Shown here: positions 30,548-43,027 of the stretch, piece after piece | Layout of the letters: each line of letters starts with the position of its first letter | How positions within the stretch are numbered: the first letter of the stretch is position 1 | From: Trichoplax adhaerens | Lineage: Eukaryota; Placozoa; Uniplacotomia; Trichoplacea; Trichoplacidae | Direction of reading: 5' to 3' | DNA: 64,000 nt | Assembly (NCBI RefSeq): GCF_000150275.1 | Contig: NW_002060947.1 | Span: 8,147,899 to 8,211,898, forward strand | Position numbers and translations under genes: made by a program | The notes under the pieces: model-generated | Database searches by the model: none | Seen by the model: the letters and a program-made list of their open reading frames with translations, nothing else | Told to the model about the DNA's origin: nothing

Positions 30548-33500
30548 ATGATCAAGAGACGGAGCAACAAGAAAAATTTCCGTCGTAAAGTAGATGAAGA
30601 CGACGAAGTGGAAAGTATACCCAAGAAAGAAATTGTCTCACAGTCCAATATCAATACGACAACCATCACCACCACCATAACTACTGCTAATAATAATAAT
30701 AATAATAATAATAACAAGAGTAGTACAAGTAAGAGTGCTAGTCAGGATTTCAATCGTAGCAAAATCAATGTCATTCAAGGTACAAATGACAAGATCAAAA
30801 GTTCTTCCAAGCAAGTAGCACTTAGTTTCCATCACGATGAAGATGAAGGTGACGTCTTTGTGGTCAAAAAATCAGTGGAAAGTCAAAAAATGGCCAAATT
30901 ATTTAAGCAAGGTCCAGAGAAAGCCAAGAATACAAGCGCTAGTCACAAGAGCAGTAATAAACTATCCGGGAAGAAAAATGTACATCATAATTTAAGTTTT
31001 ACATCCAAGGAGAAAACAGTGCATCCTTCCGACTTAATCGTCAAAGCCAAATTCTCATCGGATATTCCTGATGCAGCAACAATTCATGCATTAAAGAAAC
31101 AACGTGAATTGAAAAGACAGTATGGAAGTGATTACATCCCTGTCGATGATACTGTTCGTTATACAAAGACGGAGGATTCAACAGATAAAAGTAGTCAAGC
31201 AACCTCAAGACTAGTCAGAGAGGATGACAATGATAAAAGCGATCCTGAAGATGATTATCGTCAGTTAAGCTTTAGTAACATTAAAAATACGTAAGTAACG
31301 ACTTTAGTCGGTCAAGATAGGATACTGATTGATTGGGTATATGCTAATTGTCTAAGGCATGTGCATGAAATTGTTGTCAAGAATAGATTCAATGAAGGCT
31401 GTCATAGTCTGTATCGATAACTTGCCTTCAATGTAGTAGTGTACTTTGCAACTGCAATACAATGACGTCCTACTGTAATATGAGTAAGAGTACAGTAGGC
31501 CTAAAGTCCAATGGACGACTATCTATCGATCTCTATAGTTTGTAAAGATCGACAATCATGATCATCAATATCGCAAATGTTGATACACGGTATTACCCTT
31601 TGTATGCTACAAGTAGATACTATTTTTCAATACAGACGTATACAACACCATTCGCTCATCACTAGTGTAGTATATTTCCAATCTGTCAATGTGGCAAATG
31701 GTGTGTACATTGCCCCTAGTGGAATCCATTTGGTATGACTTACGTACAGTTTATCCCTCAGTACTTCCAGAAAGAATCTTTTACTATAACTGTGACATTT
31801 TCAAACAATAATAGATGGCTGACAGATTTTTCTCATTGTCTTCAAAATACAAGACTATTAAACTGTACCAGCTAATATCCAATAATGTTCTGCTAACAGA
31901 AATTCCTTTCCTGATACCACTGAAATTGATCATGTGGATGAGGAAGACGAAGAGGTATCGCGATGGGAACAAGAGCAAATTAAAAAGGGCAGTGCTGCTC
32001 TGCAAGCTACTCCTGCGTCGTCACAATGGACCAATCAACAAAATACAACTTCAAATAATAGTAATGCGACTATACCAAACGCGGTCTCGCAATCCATAGC
32101 AATTCCAACGGTACCTCCTACTCAAACCACTGTTTCCATTGAAGATTTCCGTTTAAAAATGAAAAACAGACTACAAGCTGCCACAGAGGAATTACAAGCC
32201 CATCAACGCGAAATGGACAGGGTCACTACTTATCATCAGGAATCTCAAGCAAATGTAACTTCATTAGAGCAGCAATCGGCTGATGCTTGCAATCGATTTA
32301 CTTTCTTCCAAGATATACGACAATACGTCAACGATCTACTAGAATGCCTAAATGAAAAAGTAAACTTGACAACAAAAATTTAGCCAAGACTATACTTGAA
32401 TTGGCTACCGACATGACTAATCTTATTGCTTTCATTTTAGATTACTACAATACAAGATTGCGAGGAAACGCTACAATCACTATTAAAGGAGAAAGCCAGC
32501 CGTGTTGTGAGTCGCCGAACGAACGATGTCAAAGACGAAGATGATGAGTACTTAGGTACATTCAAAGATGGATAAACACTGCAACACAATTTTAATAGCT
32601 TATAATAGTAGTTAACTTGCATGAGAATACAAACCATGTTTGGTGTGTTTCCAGTAAAAGACAATACTCATTGGACGATATTGCTTAATAACATCAAAAT
32701 CTCTAGGTAAAACCGACAATGTCGAAAGTAATGTTGATGAATTCGGCCGAGATCGCAAAATGTTTACCAACAGTGCAAAGCAGAAACGAAAAGAGGATAG
32801 AATCGCAAGACGAAATAATCGTAAACGCTTAGCAGAAAAGAATAATAGTGAAGGTCTATCAACCGATGACGAAATCCCCGAAAGCGAAGAAACGAGAATT
32901 GCTACGGAAATAGGTAAGACTACGTGATGGTATAGCATACTGCAATGGAGAAGATAAAATAAGAATTATGATTGCGTTTATTAATACTAGTCAATTACAT
33001 TTTCATACTTTGATAAATAGAGAAAGTGAAACAAGAAGGCGATAAAGTATTTGATGATGTCGTTGATGATTTTCACGATATCAGAAAAATAATGAAGCAA
33101 TTTGAAAGATGGAAATTTTCTTTTTCGGAATCGTACAAAGACGCTTATATTCCGCTATGCCTGCCCAAGCTATTTTCGCCGTTTATACGATTACAATTGC
33201 TACGGTGGAATATATTTGAAGTATGGTGATAAAAAAATTGGACAATTTCCGCATCAGTCGCATTTTATACATTATCCTTATAATTAAGATCTTCTTTATA
33301 CGCGTTTTCATAGTTGAATACTATCGATTTCGAAAATTTACCTTGGTTTGAGCAGTTAATGCTGTATGGTAGTCAAAGCACTGATACTGAATTGGACCCA
33401 AATGATGAAGATTTACTCTTACTTCCAAACATAGTTGAAACTGTGGTTCTTCCCAAATTAAAATGTAACTTGCAAAATATTTTGGTATTCTCCTTCTATC

Positions 33501-35034
33501 AATTAAAGTTGATATCGTAGCTTTTAGTAATGGACATTGCGTTCAATTAATCTGTTAGGGATGATAGAGGATGTTTGGGATCCATTGTCCAATAAGCAGA
33601 CACAGATATTAATTTCATTAATGAAAAGATTATTCGAGGAATATCCGACTGTATCTGCAGATCGTAAGCCTACACAGGTTTGCGAATTAGATTATTACTT
33701 TATGATAGTTAGTAGGTGCTATCTCATTATTAGTAATAAATATTCAATGCATTCTCTTACCTCCGTGCCTATAATTCATTAAATGATGGTATGGTAAACT
33801 GCAATGCTATAGCGATTTGATGCCCGTTAGGTTGTCACAGTGCGTAATTTTATCTGAACTGTATTGATAATAACTTAACTGGCGATAAATAATCCGTATT
33901 AAATTCAATTGTATGGTAAATTAATTATGTATCATAATTATTGGTAACCTTCGTAAGTAAAATCTTTTATCTCAGGAAATTTGCTCTGCCGCCGTTAAAC
34001 GAATGAAACGCTGCTTAGATAATGAAATGTATATTCCATTATACCATAAAAAGTTCGTAAGAATATAGTAGTGAAATAAGATTGTAGAAATTATTTTAAT
34101 TTCGTTGGTCTTTGAGATTAAAGTATTCAATAGTATACCTTAAAATTAATACTTACTCTTGTATAACTAGGACATTTACTACCTTTCCGGATGCTACACT
34201 ATTTGCAAAACGTCAGCTTTGGCGTTGTATTAAGGTAAAGAATAGTTATCTTTATTTCTTTATCATTTTAGGTATATTGAACGTTCTTTAATAATTGTTA
34301 TTTCTTCTTATTTATTAGTTATATCGTAATGTCTTTCAATGGTATGGCATAATAGCAACAAATACTTTAGAAGAAATTGCTATAGATGGTTTACTAAATA
34401 GATACATAATACTTGGGATGCGAAATTCGTTGGATTATCCAGGATGTGTAAAGCAAAGCTCCGAGGTATATGAAAGTATAGGTAAATTAACATAAAAGTC
34501 TTAACTTGGATAATTAACGTTGGTCATACCATACTAGATTGTTGAAAGTCTTCCCAGTGGTCTTTTTGAAGAAGGTTCATTGGTTCAGCTTGCTGTATTT
34601 AGTCGATTTTTAGTCAATCTAGCAGATAATCTTAATAGCCAGATGAAAGATGCTAGAGGATCTGCTCAAAGTACTAACAGGTAAACCTAAGCAAACTTCA
34701 TTCCCTTACGAAAATATTCTTAAAGTTAACGTACCATTTATCTATTCTTTGCCGATGAGTTTTGCAACTATTTTGGGTCGTCATCTGCTCTGTGCAGAAG
34801 TTAGAAATATTACTAGCTAACATTAATTTTTTATCGTACAACATAGCACGTGTAATTAGTAATAATCTGTCCTATGGTATTGCGCGATGTAGAGTTGCAC
34901 TTTGAATTGTAGTTTTAATACCTGTAACGTTTTTAATTTATTGCGAAATCAGGCAATGTGTAGTCCGAATAAGAGAATTGCTTAAAAGAATGAAAGAAGA
35001 TGGTGAAGCTTCAAGAATGTTGACATGCAGTTAA
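30548..35034 (+). CDS. PAXBP1: PAXBP1/GCFC1 homologue (GCF family, spliceosome-associated)
   Basis: A roughly 836-residue protein in 12 exons: 30548-31290, 31900-32359, 32441-32555, 32707-32913, 33021-33220, 33314-33464, 33559-33677, 33976-34056, about 34172-34234, 34319-34465, 34538-34680, 34953-35034. Family marks in order: IPDAATIHALKKQRE, the RLVREDDNDKSDPEDD acidic block, EVSRWEQEQIKKG, a coiled region ending in YVNDLLECLNEKV, then the GCF domain with DAYIPLCLPKLFSPFIRLQL, NLPWFEQLMLYG, LPNIVETVVLPKL, WDPLSNKQT and a final IDGLLNRYIILG region. An Asn run lies near residue 50. PAXBP1 was described as a PAX3/7 partner, and its plant and yeast relatives act in spliceosome disassembly; the location is nuclear. 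At the exon 8-9 junction the canonical AG leaves one extra base: either acceptor 34123 adds 16 residues, or there is a 1-bp error. Confidence 0.92.
30689..30714 (+). repeat. AAT microsatellite coding a poly-Asn run
   Basis: About eight to nine AAT triplets inside exon 1 of the PAXBP1 homologue give nine consecutive Asn residues. It is in frame, so length changes would not break the gene. Confidence 0.9.
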
Positions 35035-36122
35035 TAAGCAAGATTTTATGATTAATTCTTCCTTAGACATATTAGATGCTTGGTTAAGGTATCTGATGAG
35101 GAATGATATTCTTAGCTTTGTTAAATGTTAATCAAGTGATGGAATATAAAAACTTGATATATATAACACTTCTGGTAAATTTTTGCACACAAGTAATGTA
35201 AATATCTCTTAAAATACTGGTATTATTGTACTTATGTTGTAGATTAATGATTACTAATTAAAATTGTTTCAAATGGAATATGCACGACACTATACTATTT
35301 CCATATTGGAATCGATTTCGCAAATGTAAAAGCCTCTACTGTGTATGTAGGATTACCTATTTAAGATGAACTCGATGTGTATCATATACGTATGAGAAAG
35401 TTTTCATTTCGCAGAATATTGTTCAATATTTCGATACCCTTGATTAGGATATGTAAATATCGGTGCTATAGAATAATTTATGTTTACTATAATGTACAAT
35501 ATCTCGAGATCAACCCAAAAATAAAGCCTTCAGAATACTTACACTAAAATATTTTCGGCTGCTGCGTAGCTATTACGATTACACAGTATTGGCCTTATTT
35601 ACTAGGATGCTGAAACTTCATGATAGCGAAGCACTTTCAAGGTTACTATGCGATAGAATAGGATATTGCTTTCTAATATTTGATACCTTTATGCTATTAT
35701 AAATTACGATGCTATTTGATAGATGGACAAAAAGATTTATAAATACTAAATTTACTACTAGGCAATAATTACGTTTTTAATGGCCAAGTACGATATTTGT
35801 GAATTAGAAGCTTAATAGCATGAATATGCGTACATTCCATTTGTATTATGTCTAACCACAAAAATTAGAATACGTTTAAAATTATCGCATTACATGCTCT
35901 GCCCTCCGCTCGCGATTCTTCGACGATACAGTTACTGATGCAAAGTAATTTACAATAATATTAAGTTAGCAAAATCTTTAAACCATGAATCACGATCAAT
36001 CTACAACATCGATCATTACATTTTTATGCTGCTAAAATTAGATACGATTTTTATTAGTAGAAATTTAGTTGATACACAAGCAAAGCTTTACAAATTACTG
36101 CTTGCAACGAGTAGTAACGTCA
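35035..36122. other. Convergent 3' spacer, PAXBP1 and P450
   Basis: About 1.1 kb of AT-rich sequence between the stop codons of two convergent genes. It should hold both 3' untranslated ends. No open frame or repeat of note is seen. Confidence 0.6.
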
Positions 36123-39100
36123 TTAAGAATTTCTGGGATGAAATGCAATTCGAATAGCTTGCTCCGGTGACAATACAATTCTATTAATTAGTTTAATTTT
36201 CTCGGTATTAAGGGTATCCAATCGAAATTCGTAGACAAGCTATAATGGGAGATGATGAATGATAAAACATTTATGAGTCAGAAAGACTAGAGCTAGCATA
36301 CGCTTACAACCGCATTCTTCGGACAAAAACAGTAAGGTATGAATGTTCCGCTTATTGATAACTTAAGGCTCTCAATAATGATACTCGAAGAAAGTATGCG
36401 GTAGCTTACCCGTGCAAGCAGTATTTGCATTTCTAATTCAGCTATTCGTCGACCAATACACATTCTCGTTCCAAATCCGAAAGGAAGGAAGCTAAATGGA
36501 GGCTGTTTTTGCTCTGATGATCGTATCCATCGCTCCGGTTTGACTTTATCAGGTTCATCATATAATGATTTATCAAATGCCATTGCATACGAACCAGTAA
36601 TAATCATAGTCTGAAATCATAATAGATATATATGGTGATTAGAATTTAATTGTACAGAAATGTGTATGCTCTTAAGTCACACTGTTTCAATACAAAATCA
36701 TTCTATTACAGCTGGTATAATACTATTGCTTCTAGAGCAGTAAGGTATAATCGTTAATTCGAGTCGACCATTTGACATTACATACTTTAGCTGGAACATG
36801 ATATCCGCTTAGTACTACATCTTTAGCTATTATACGTGATAATCCTTGGACAACTGGATAGATTCTGGTTATAAAAGAATTATAAGTACATTTTATTTTT
36901 CAGTCTATTGGCAAACACTTGATTCCATTTCTTAAGCCCACCTTTGGCTCTCTTTAAGTACACCTCTCAAGTAGCTCATTTTCTGAAGCGAATCCCAGTC
37001 TAAACATTCTCTATCCTTTATTACGCTTTTGACTTCTTGGTATAAATTTTCTTGTATATCAGGATTTTTACCCAATATGTACAGCGCTGATGTGATCGTA
37101 TTGGCAGACTGAGAATTTTAAGTTAGAATATTTAGCCATTTATCTCTGGGTATATGAATTGAAAAATTAAAATCACATATATCATACAGTAAAAATCAGA
37201 AGTCTATAAGCGTAATGGAAATAACTATTAGTAGCTTTGCTATAAACCTTTCAGGTTAACCATATAAGAACCTACTTGTTTTTAGCACTTCATGTATATA
37301 CATATGTATATAGAACTAAAATATACTGTAATAGCATGAGAAAATAGATGTTAGAACTATGTTATGGTTACCGTGTCTACACCACCAGCCATCAATTCTA
37401 TAATATTTGCAGTGATTTGCTCGTCAGTTAATTCACCACGAGATAAAACATAGGGCAAAAATTCCATATTCTCACTTCGATGAGAATCTTGAGGTATTTG
37501 GCCTGCATGATCACTATCAGCTAACTTTTGTAAACGTGCACGCTCTTCGACAATCAGCTCTTCACCAATTTCGAATAACGTGTCCCAAAAACCGCAATAT
37601 TCCTTCCAATATTTTGTTTGAATGTATTTATAGTATGGTGGTACCAACCTTAACAAACCCGTCCTATCCAGCATTTCAAATACTGCAGTATAAAATTTTT
37701 TAGCTAAAGGAATAGGAGGATCATTAAGAGCTCCCAGGCGTTTGTTATAGATCACGGTATTAATGCCTAGTGATTTTATAAAAAGAAATATAGCATCAAT
37801 TGATTTAGATTTCATGAAGAAGTTAACTATTGTCAAAATTTATACCGAATCAGAATGGTCAGCTTGCTATTAAATACTTATTGAACTATAACATTGATGC
37901 TAATACTTAAAAAATTACGATTACGTTGATGATATTTTTAGGCTAGTCTAATTCAACGAATTTAATTCTATTCAGCAAGCTGGTAGCGCTAAAATGACAA
38001 CAGATATGATAATAAAATTCATTTTTAAATCCAATTTGTGAAAAAAAAAATTGAAAGGATATAATAACTAGCAAAATGCACTAATTCATGCAATGATGCG
38101 TACTAGGAATTAGCAGGCAGAACTATTTCAAGATTTGACTTATGAAGTGAATAGATTCGATATAAAATATCGAATTGATAAATGAATAAATCTGATTAGC
38201 TAATAGGCTATATAATCAGGAAAATTAGATAAGATTAACTATTGGATCATTGCATAATCCTAACCTTGCAATGAGCAAATATTACGGCACAGTGTATTAT
38301 CTACCATTGATTAAACTCTATCTTGAAGAAGCAATGTTCTAAATTTACAGCATTTAAGTTTAGCTCATTATAGCTTGATAGCCAATCATGTTTCTTCCAT
38401 CATGCAAGTTCATAATTTCACGATTTAGACAAATGAAGATTATTAACTAATGACGTCAATTGATCTAATCTGCCTTTGAAAATGTTTGCTTACTATGCTG
38501 TTACAATTGATTTTTACGTTACAGCTATTTAACTTATAGGTGCCTTGGAATAATATAGTAAAATCTTACTCTCGAAAGACCATTTATAAAGGCATTCCTT
38601 CAAATTGATAATCTCTCCATTCAAGTTATCTTCTATCCTTCTCCGTTTGATGTAATGAATAAAATCGGTGGTTACCTCATTTAGTCTGTTGTCATATGCT
38701 TTGACGTCTTTCAGCTTTAAGAGTTTTTTATCCATAATACTACGCGATAAACGCCAATCTTCACTAATACTGTAATTGAAATATGCAAAAATTTATTTTT
38801 TTTTAGAAATTTTATGAATTATTACCCATCATCAATGATATAAGGTTACGGGCACAACTATTACTGTAAATATATAATATACGGCTATCCTGCATACTTA
38901 CTGCAAAGTATAATTACAGATAACAGAATAGATAGTCTAGGATATGTCATTATCGTTAATAGGACGATCATATACATGCAATTCAATGCTATAGTAGATA
39001 CTTTAGTATCATGTGCCTATTTCAAGCTAACGTACAACTATATCTACAAATCCAAATTATAATTGTGCAACTTAAGAGACGAGAACTGAATTACCCGACC

Positions 39101-39540
39101 AGGATACCCTTTGGTTTTTTACGCTGTTCTCGATAAATAAGAAAAGGTAATATTGGGCCTCGATTGGGATATTTGCCTTCGACTTTAAAAACTTTAGCGA
39201 TGTCTTCAGGTTTGGTGATGTAAACAAAGGCGATACTCCCCAATCGGCATTTATAAATAGGACCATATTTAGCATGATAGATGGAAAGTAATTCATGACT
39301 TCGATTTTGATAGTAGCGATTATTCTTTAGAATTGTCCATAAATTGCCAATAAAAGGTAAGCCTTTTGGTCCAGGCATATCCGTCAAAGGTTTAGCATTA
39401 ACATTTTTATTATTTTGGTCGTCTATTTGGTTAGCTGTAGTGGCTACAAATCGAAGAGTTGCTCTAGCAATCAGACTACTCTGATTAGCAATAGATGCAT
39501 GCCTTGAATGATTACAGGCCATCCAATATAATAATTTCAT
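36123..39540 (-). CDS. Mitochondrial-clan cytochrome P450
   Basis: A 534-residue P450 in seven exons: 39095-39540, 38570-38769, 37372-37766, 36942-37108, 36786-36864, 36410-36610, 36123-36239; every phase closes. P450s are haem mono-oxygenases; this one has mitochondrial-clan features and would receive electrons from adrenodoxin-type ferredoxin in the inner membrane. Seen: a Ser/Arg-rich leader that could be a matrix-targeting peptide, the hinge MPGPKGLPFIGN, the I-helix AGGVDT ending at residue 347, the K-helix ESQR at 400-403, PERW at 454-457, and the haem loop FGFGTRMCIGRRIAELEM with Cys480 as the iron ligand. The last exon ends in the usual C-terminal strand region. The substrate cannot be told; animal relatives include steroid and vitamin D hydroxylases. 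A broken paralogous first exon lies at about 52.6-53.0 kb. Confidence 0.93.
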
Positions 39541-39582
39541 AGCTAAATCGTAATCAAAGATGTTTGCTGACCTCCTTTACTG

Positions 39583-40142
39583 TTAGTATAAAGTTTGAAA
39601 TAGTAATGAATGTAGAAATCTGGTTAATATCAGTCATCTACCACTATTCATTAATTACTAGAACGTATTCAAAGACTACACAATTCTGTACACAGTACGC
39701 AAATCTTCCAATCTGTGATAGGATAGTAGTACTGACTACTAACAGTATATGAAATACATTATTACTGACAGTAAAACGACTTTATCTGACTTAGTTTAAA
39801 ACCCTTAAATAACCCGTGCTTGTTTTTAAGCTGAAGTAAGGGAACCATAACATAAAATATTCTAATTAAAAATCTAGGAAAACTTTAGCATTGTAACTTA
39901 CATGGTAACGTGGCGAGTTATTTCTCTTAACGATGCTTTCCTCGAAAGGGAATGAGTGCAGTATGCAATTCACACAGTAATAAGGCAAGTACAGTACTGT
40001 AAATTAGGGTAAAAATGGTGATAAGCATGGACTGAGAGAGCGTAGATCGTGTCATAAAGTTATAGTATAAAGCTAGTAAAGATTTGAAACAGTCATGAAT
40101 GTAGGAATCTAGTTAATATCAGTCATCTATCACTATTAATTA
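39583..40142. repeat. Short direct repeat upstream of the P450
   Basis: About 75 bp at 39583-39657 recur at 40068-40142 (shared landmarks: AGTATAAAG, TGAATGTAG, GGTTAATATC or AGTTAATATC, AGTCATCTA, CACTATT). They lie 5' of the P450 start. The copies are clearly diverged, and the sequence between them is AT-rich without a gene. Confidence 0.7.
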
Positions 40143-41327
40143 ATCATACAGTACGCAATGGTAGATCTAGGCAGGAACAAGATGGGTTACGCTAAAAGAT
40201 ATTATAATATATAAGATAAACAATCATATCAGTTACTAGTAATCAATATAGCGCATCAGTAGTTTGAGTAATTATAAAGCAATGACTGCTATGAACTACT
40301 TTCATAGCTTTCTTGTACTACTGCATATAGCACTATCTCGCAATAGAATTATGAATTATTAATGAATTAATTACTACGTATAACAATGACTAATTTAAAT
40401 ATTGTTTGCATATACCATCTAAAAATCTTTGTTAATGCTTAAGTATAAACGTAAACAAGTGCCGTAGGTCGTATATTAATCTAAATTAATTGTATTCAGT
40501 TTGCGGTCTGTGATTCATGGCATACGGTGGCGCAGCAGTGAATTACTTTAACTCATAAAGTAATTCTACTCATGTATAGATTTGGAGTAATATTAATTAG
40601 TACTTATAGAAAAAACCCAAAGTTGCTCAAAATTCTGTTTAGAATTTATGAAATGATGACTCATATTGATATCAACGTACACTGTAGTCAATACTAAATT
40701 GATGAATCAGTCCTAATCTGCAAAAAATTATGTTGGCTTAGAACGCCCTTTTTGTCAGTCAAGTTGAAGCTTAAGATTAATTTACGATTATAATAGATTA
40801 AGAACGAACATCCTTATTATTATTTTGTTACAGCAACTTGCATAAAGGAATTTTATATCGTTCAATTTATCCCCTTTCACTATATAAGATTCTATTATAA
40901 AAATGCAACGAATTTGCAAGAATGGAATATTAATCTTGGGTATTGTCCTACTTCAGAATTGACCAAAATTTAACGCAGCCGGTATCAATGTTAATACTAT
41001 AATACAATAACAATTATTGGAGTAAAATGCTTGATGAAACGCCGTTAGTAGTCTTATAGATTGTCTATGCAAATGAGAGCTTGAAAGAATAGATTGCAAT
41101 TAGTTAGAAAGCTAGATTTTATCTTGCTTAAGTCTATAGTTTGGCATCTATAAAGATAACTACAAAGGCAATAGCAAATATTATTCATAGTAAAACGTTG
41201 AAGAAAACTTTGTTAGAAACATTTAATAAAAATGAAGGCTTGATTTTATCTAGATTTAAGCATAGAGAATGAACTTCTAAGGCAAAGACAATTTCTTCTG
41301 TAGTAAATACCTAAATAAACTTCGTCA

Positions 41328-41975
41328 ATATGTTAAAAATAACTAAGTGGATAAATTTAATTTTATTCAAAACTTTGGCGTATAGATTAAGGTAAAAAGC
41401 GAATTGCAAATTTTTGTAATACAACACTAAATAAAACTCTGTTGGGAATGTTTGTATGTAAATAAAAGTAAGGCTTGATATTATTGGCATTGAAGCAGTG
41501 TAGTAATACATGCTTAAATCCTAATAATACCGTTTTATAAATCCACATAGTCTGATTTATTATGGACCCTAGGTATTATTGTTACTATATGCTGTTTAAG
41601 TCAAAGTGGGTCGATCGAGAACAGATACTGAAAAAGCTGTCGACCACGCTACTAATAGATCGAATATGCTTGTACTATTTATATTCACAATGCTAATAGC
41701 TGGATCTCTCGATGTAAAATGACGATAATTCATGCTATTTTAGAAGATTGATAAACTCATTAATTGCAGGATCTGTAAAAGTAGATACAAACAAGCTCCA
41801 ATAAGTATACGAGCAGAAAAGACAGTAATAATTTAATACAAAATTTCAATTAGATTAATAATTTATTTAAATAAATCAAGTGTAATTTACTTCCATCTTT
41901 AGTCTCATAGAGAGCTGTGAAACTGCACATTACGCTCGATAATTGGCATATAAACTTGCTAAAAGTTATCTCATT
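41328..41975. other. Sequence present only in duplication copy 1
   Basis: In copy 2 the sequence jumps from CTTCGTCAATAT to AGTCGTCTTAAG (near 54476), whereas copy 1 has about 650 extra bases between these marks. Part of the extra DNA (about 41395-41500) loosely resembles the 41200-41280 stretch. No target duplication or terminal repeat is visible, so a deletion in copy 2 is as likely as an insertion in copy 1. No gene is seen. Confidence 0.6.
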
Positions 41976-42842
41976 ACTGATAGTCGTCTTAAGACAGAGT
42001 ACAAAAACTACAAGAAAAATTGAAGTTACTTACAGTACGTTTGTTTCCTCATGTGCAAATAAAATAGAGCTAAATTGATTTCAAGTAATTGTTAAATAAA
42101 GTGCTCTATCAGCTACATGTACAAAATACGGTTCTGTTCTAATAGTATTAATAATTTGTAATCAATTTCTTAATCTATAAATACTTATTATTTGACTATT
42201 ATTATAGTGACGAGTATGTCGTAACGAAACAATATTTTTCGCAGTTTAGTAGAGTTAATGGGTAAAATAATATCATCGCTGTCTTCTGTTTATCGTAAAG
42301 CTGTCTCAGGTTGATCAATATTTACATTTGGATAACTTTTTGATACCACATATCGAGAAATTTCTTTGCTTGATCGAAAATATCACGCTCTTGATATTTA
42401 GTAGTATTTACATCGATGGTTAGATCTAGATTTGCAGCTAATCTAGTCTAATCTATACCAATTTTATTTGTCATTTGGATAAAGTGATCCGTTAAATTTA
42501 TACTGTTACATTAATTTTGCAGATAAATTGCTATGCAAGAAATGAAACAAGATATAATCTTAAATGAATTTTGTAACCGATTTCAAATAACAACCTGTCT
42601 GTATGAAAACTTTGCCATATTAATCGAATGCGAAATATAAAATAGAATAAAATTGAACCGCATTTGTATTGGGTATGCGAAAGTAGCCAGTACATAAGTA
42701 GTTGGCTAGCTCGTAACTAATATCGCAAGTCATAGCAGCATTAAACTGCCCATACTTTTTAATGATATTTGCAATAGACATATTCTTTTTAAGGGTAGTA
42801 AATATATTCAATTTCAACTATTTCAAAATTCAATTATTATCG

Positions 42843-42882
42843 CTGTAGACGAATTTAGTTATAATTTTATTTTCGTCTACAG
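42843..42882. repeat. Hairpin downstream of the TPR gene
   Basis: CTGTAGACGAA and TTCGTCTACAG are perfect 11-bp arms about 18 bases apart, about 150 bp beyond the TPR stop codon. The equivalent in copy 2 (about 55312-55350) is imperfect. It could be part of a 3' untranslated region. Confidence 0.7.
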
Positions 42883-43027
42883 TAAGATATTTGTATAGCG
42901 ATTACAATATTTATATTTTTGTACACGATTCAGTAACATCTACGGCAAATTATTATATGTTGGGTTCTCGTATTTAGTTAACAAAAACTGAATACATATA
43001 AGCAAAGCCTTTATACTGCCTATCTTC

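Noticed and set aside
31815-32099. Plus-strand frame over the PAXBP1 exon 2 region
   Set aside because: Out-of-frame shadow; the true frame encodes the conserved SRWEQEQIKKG segment.
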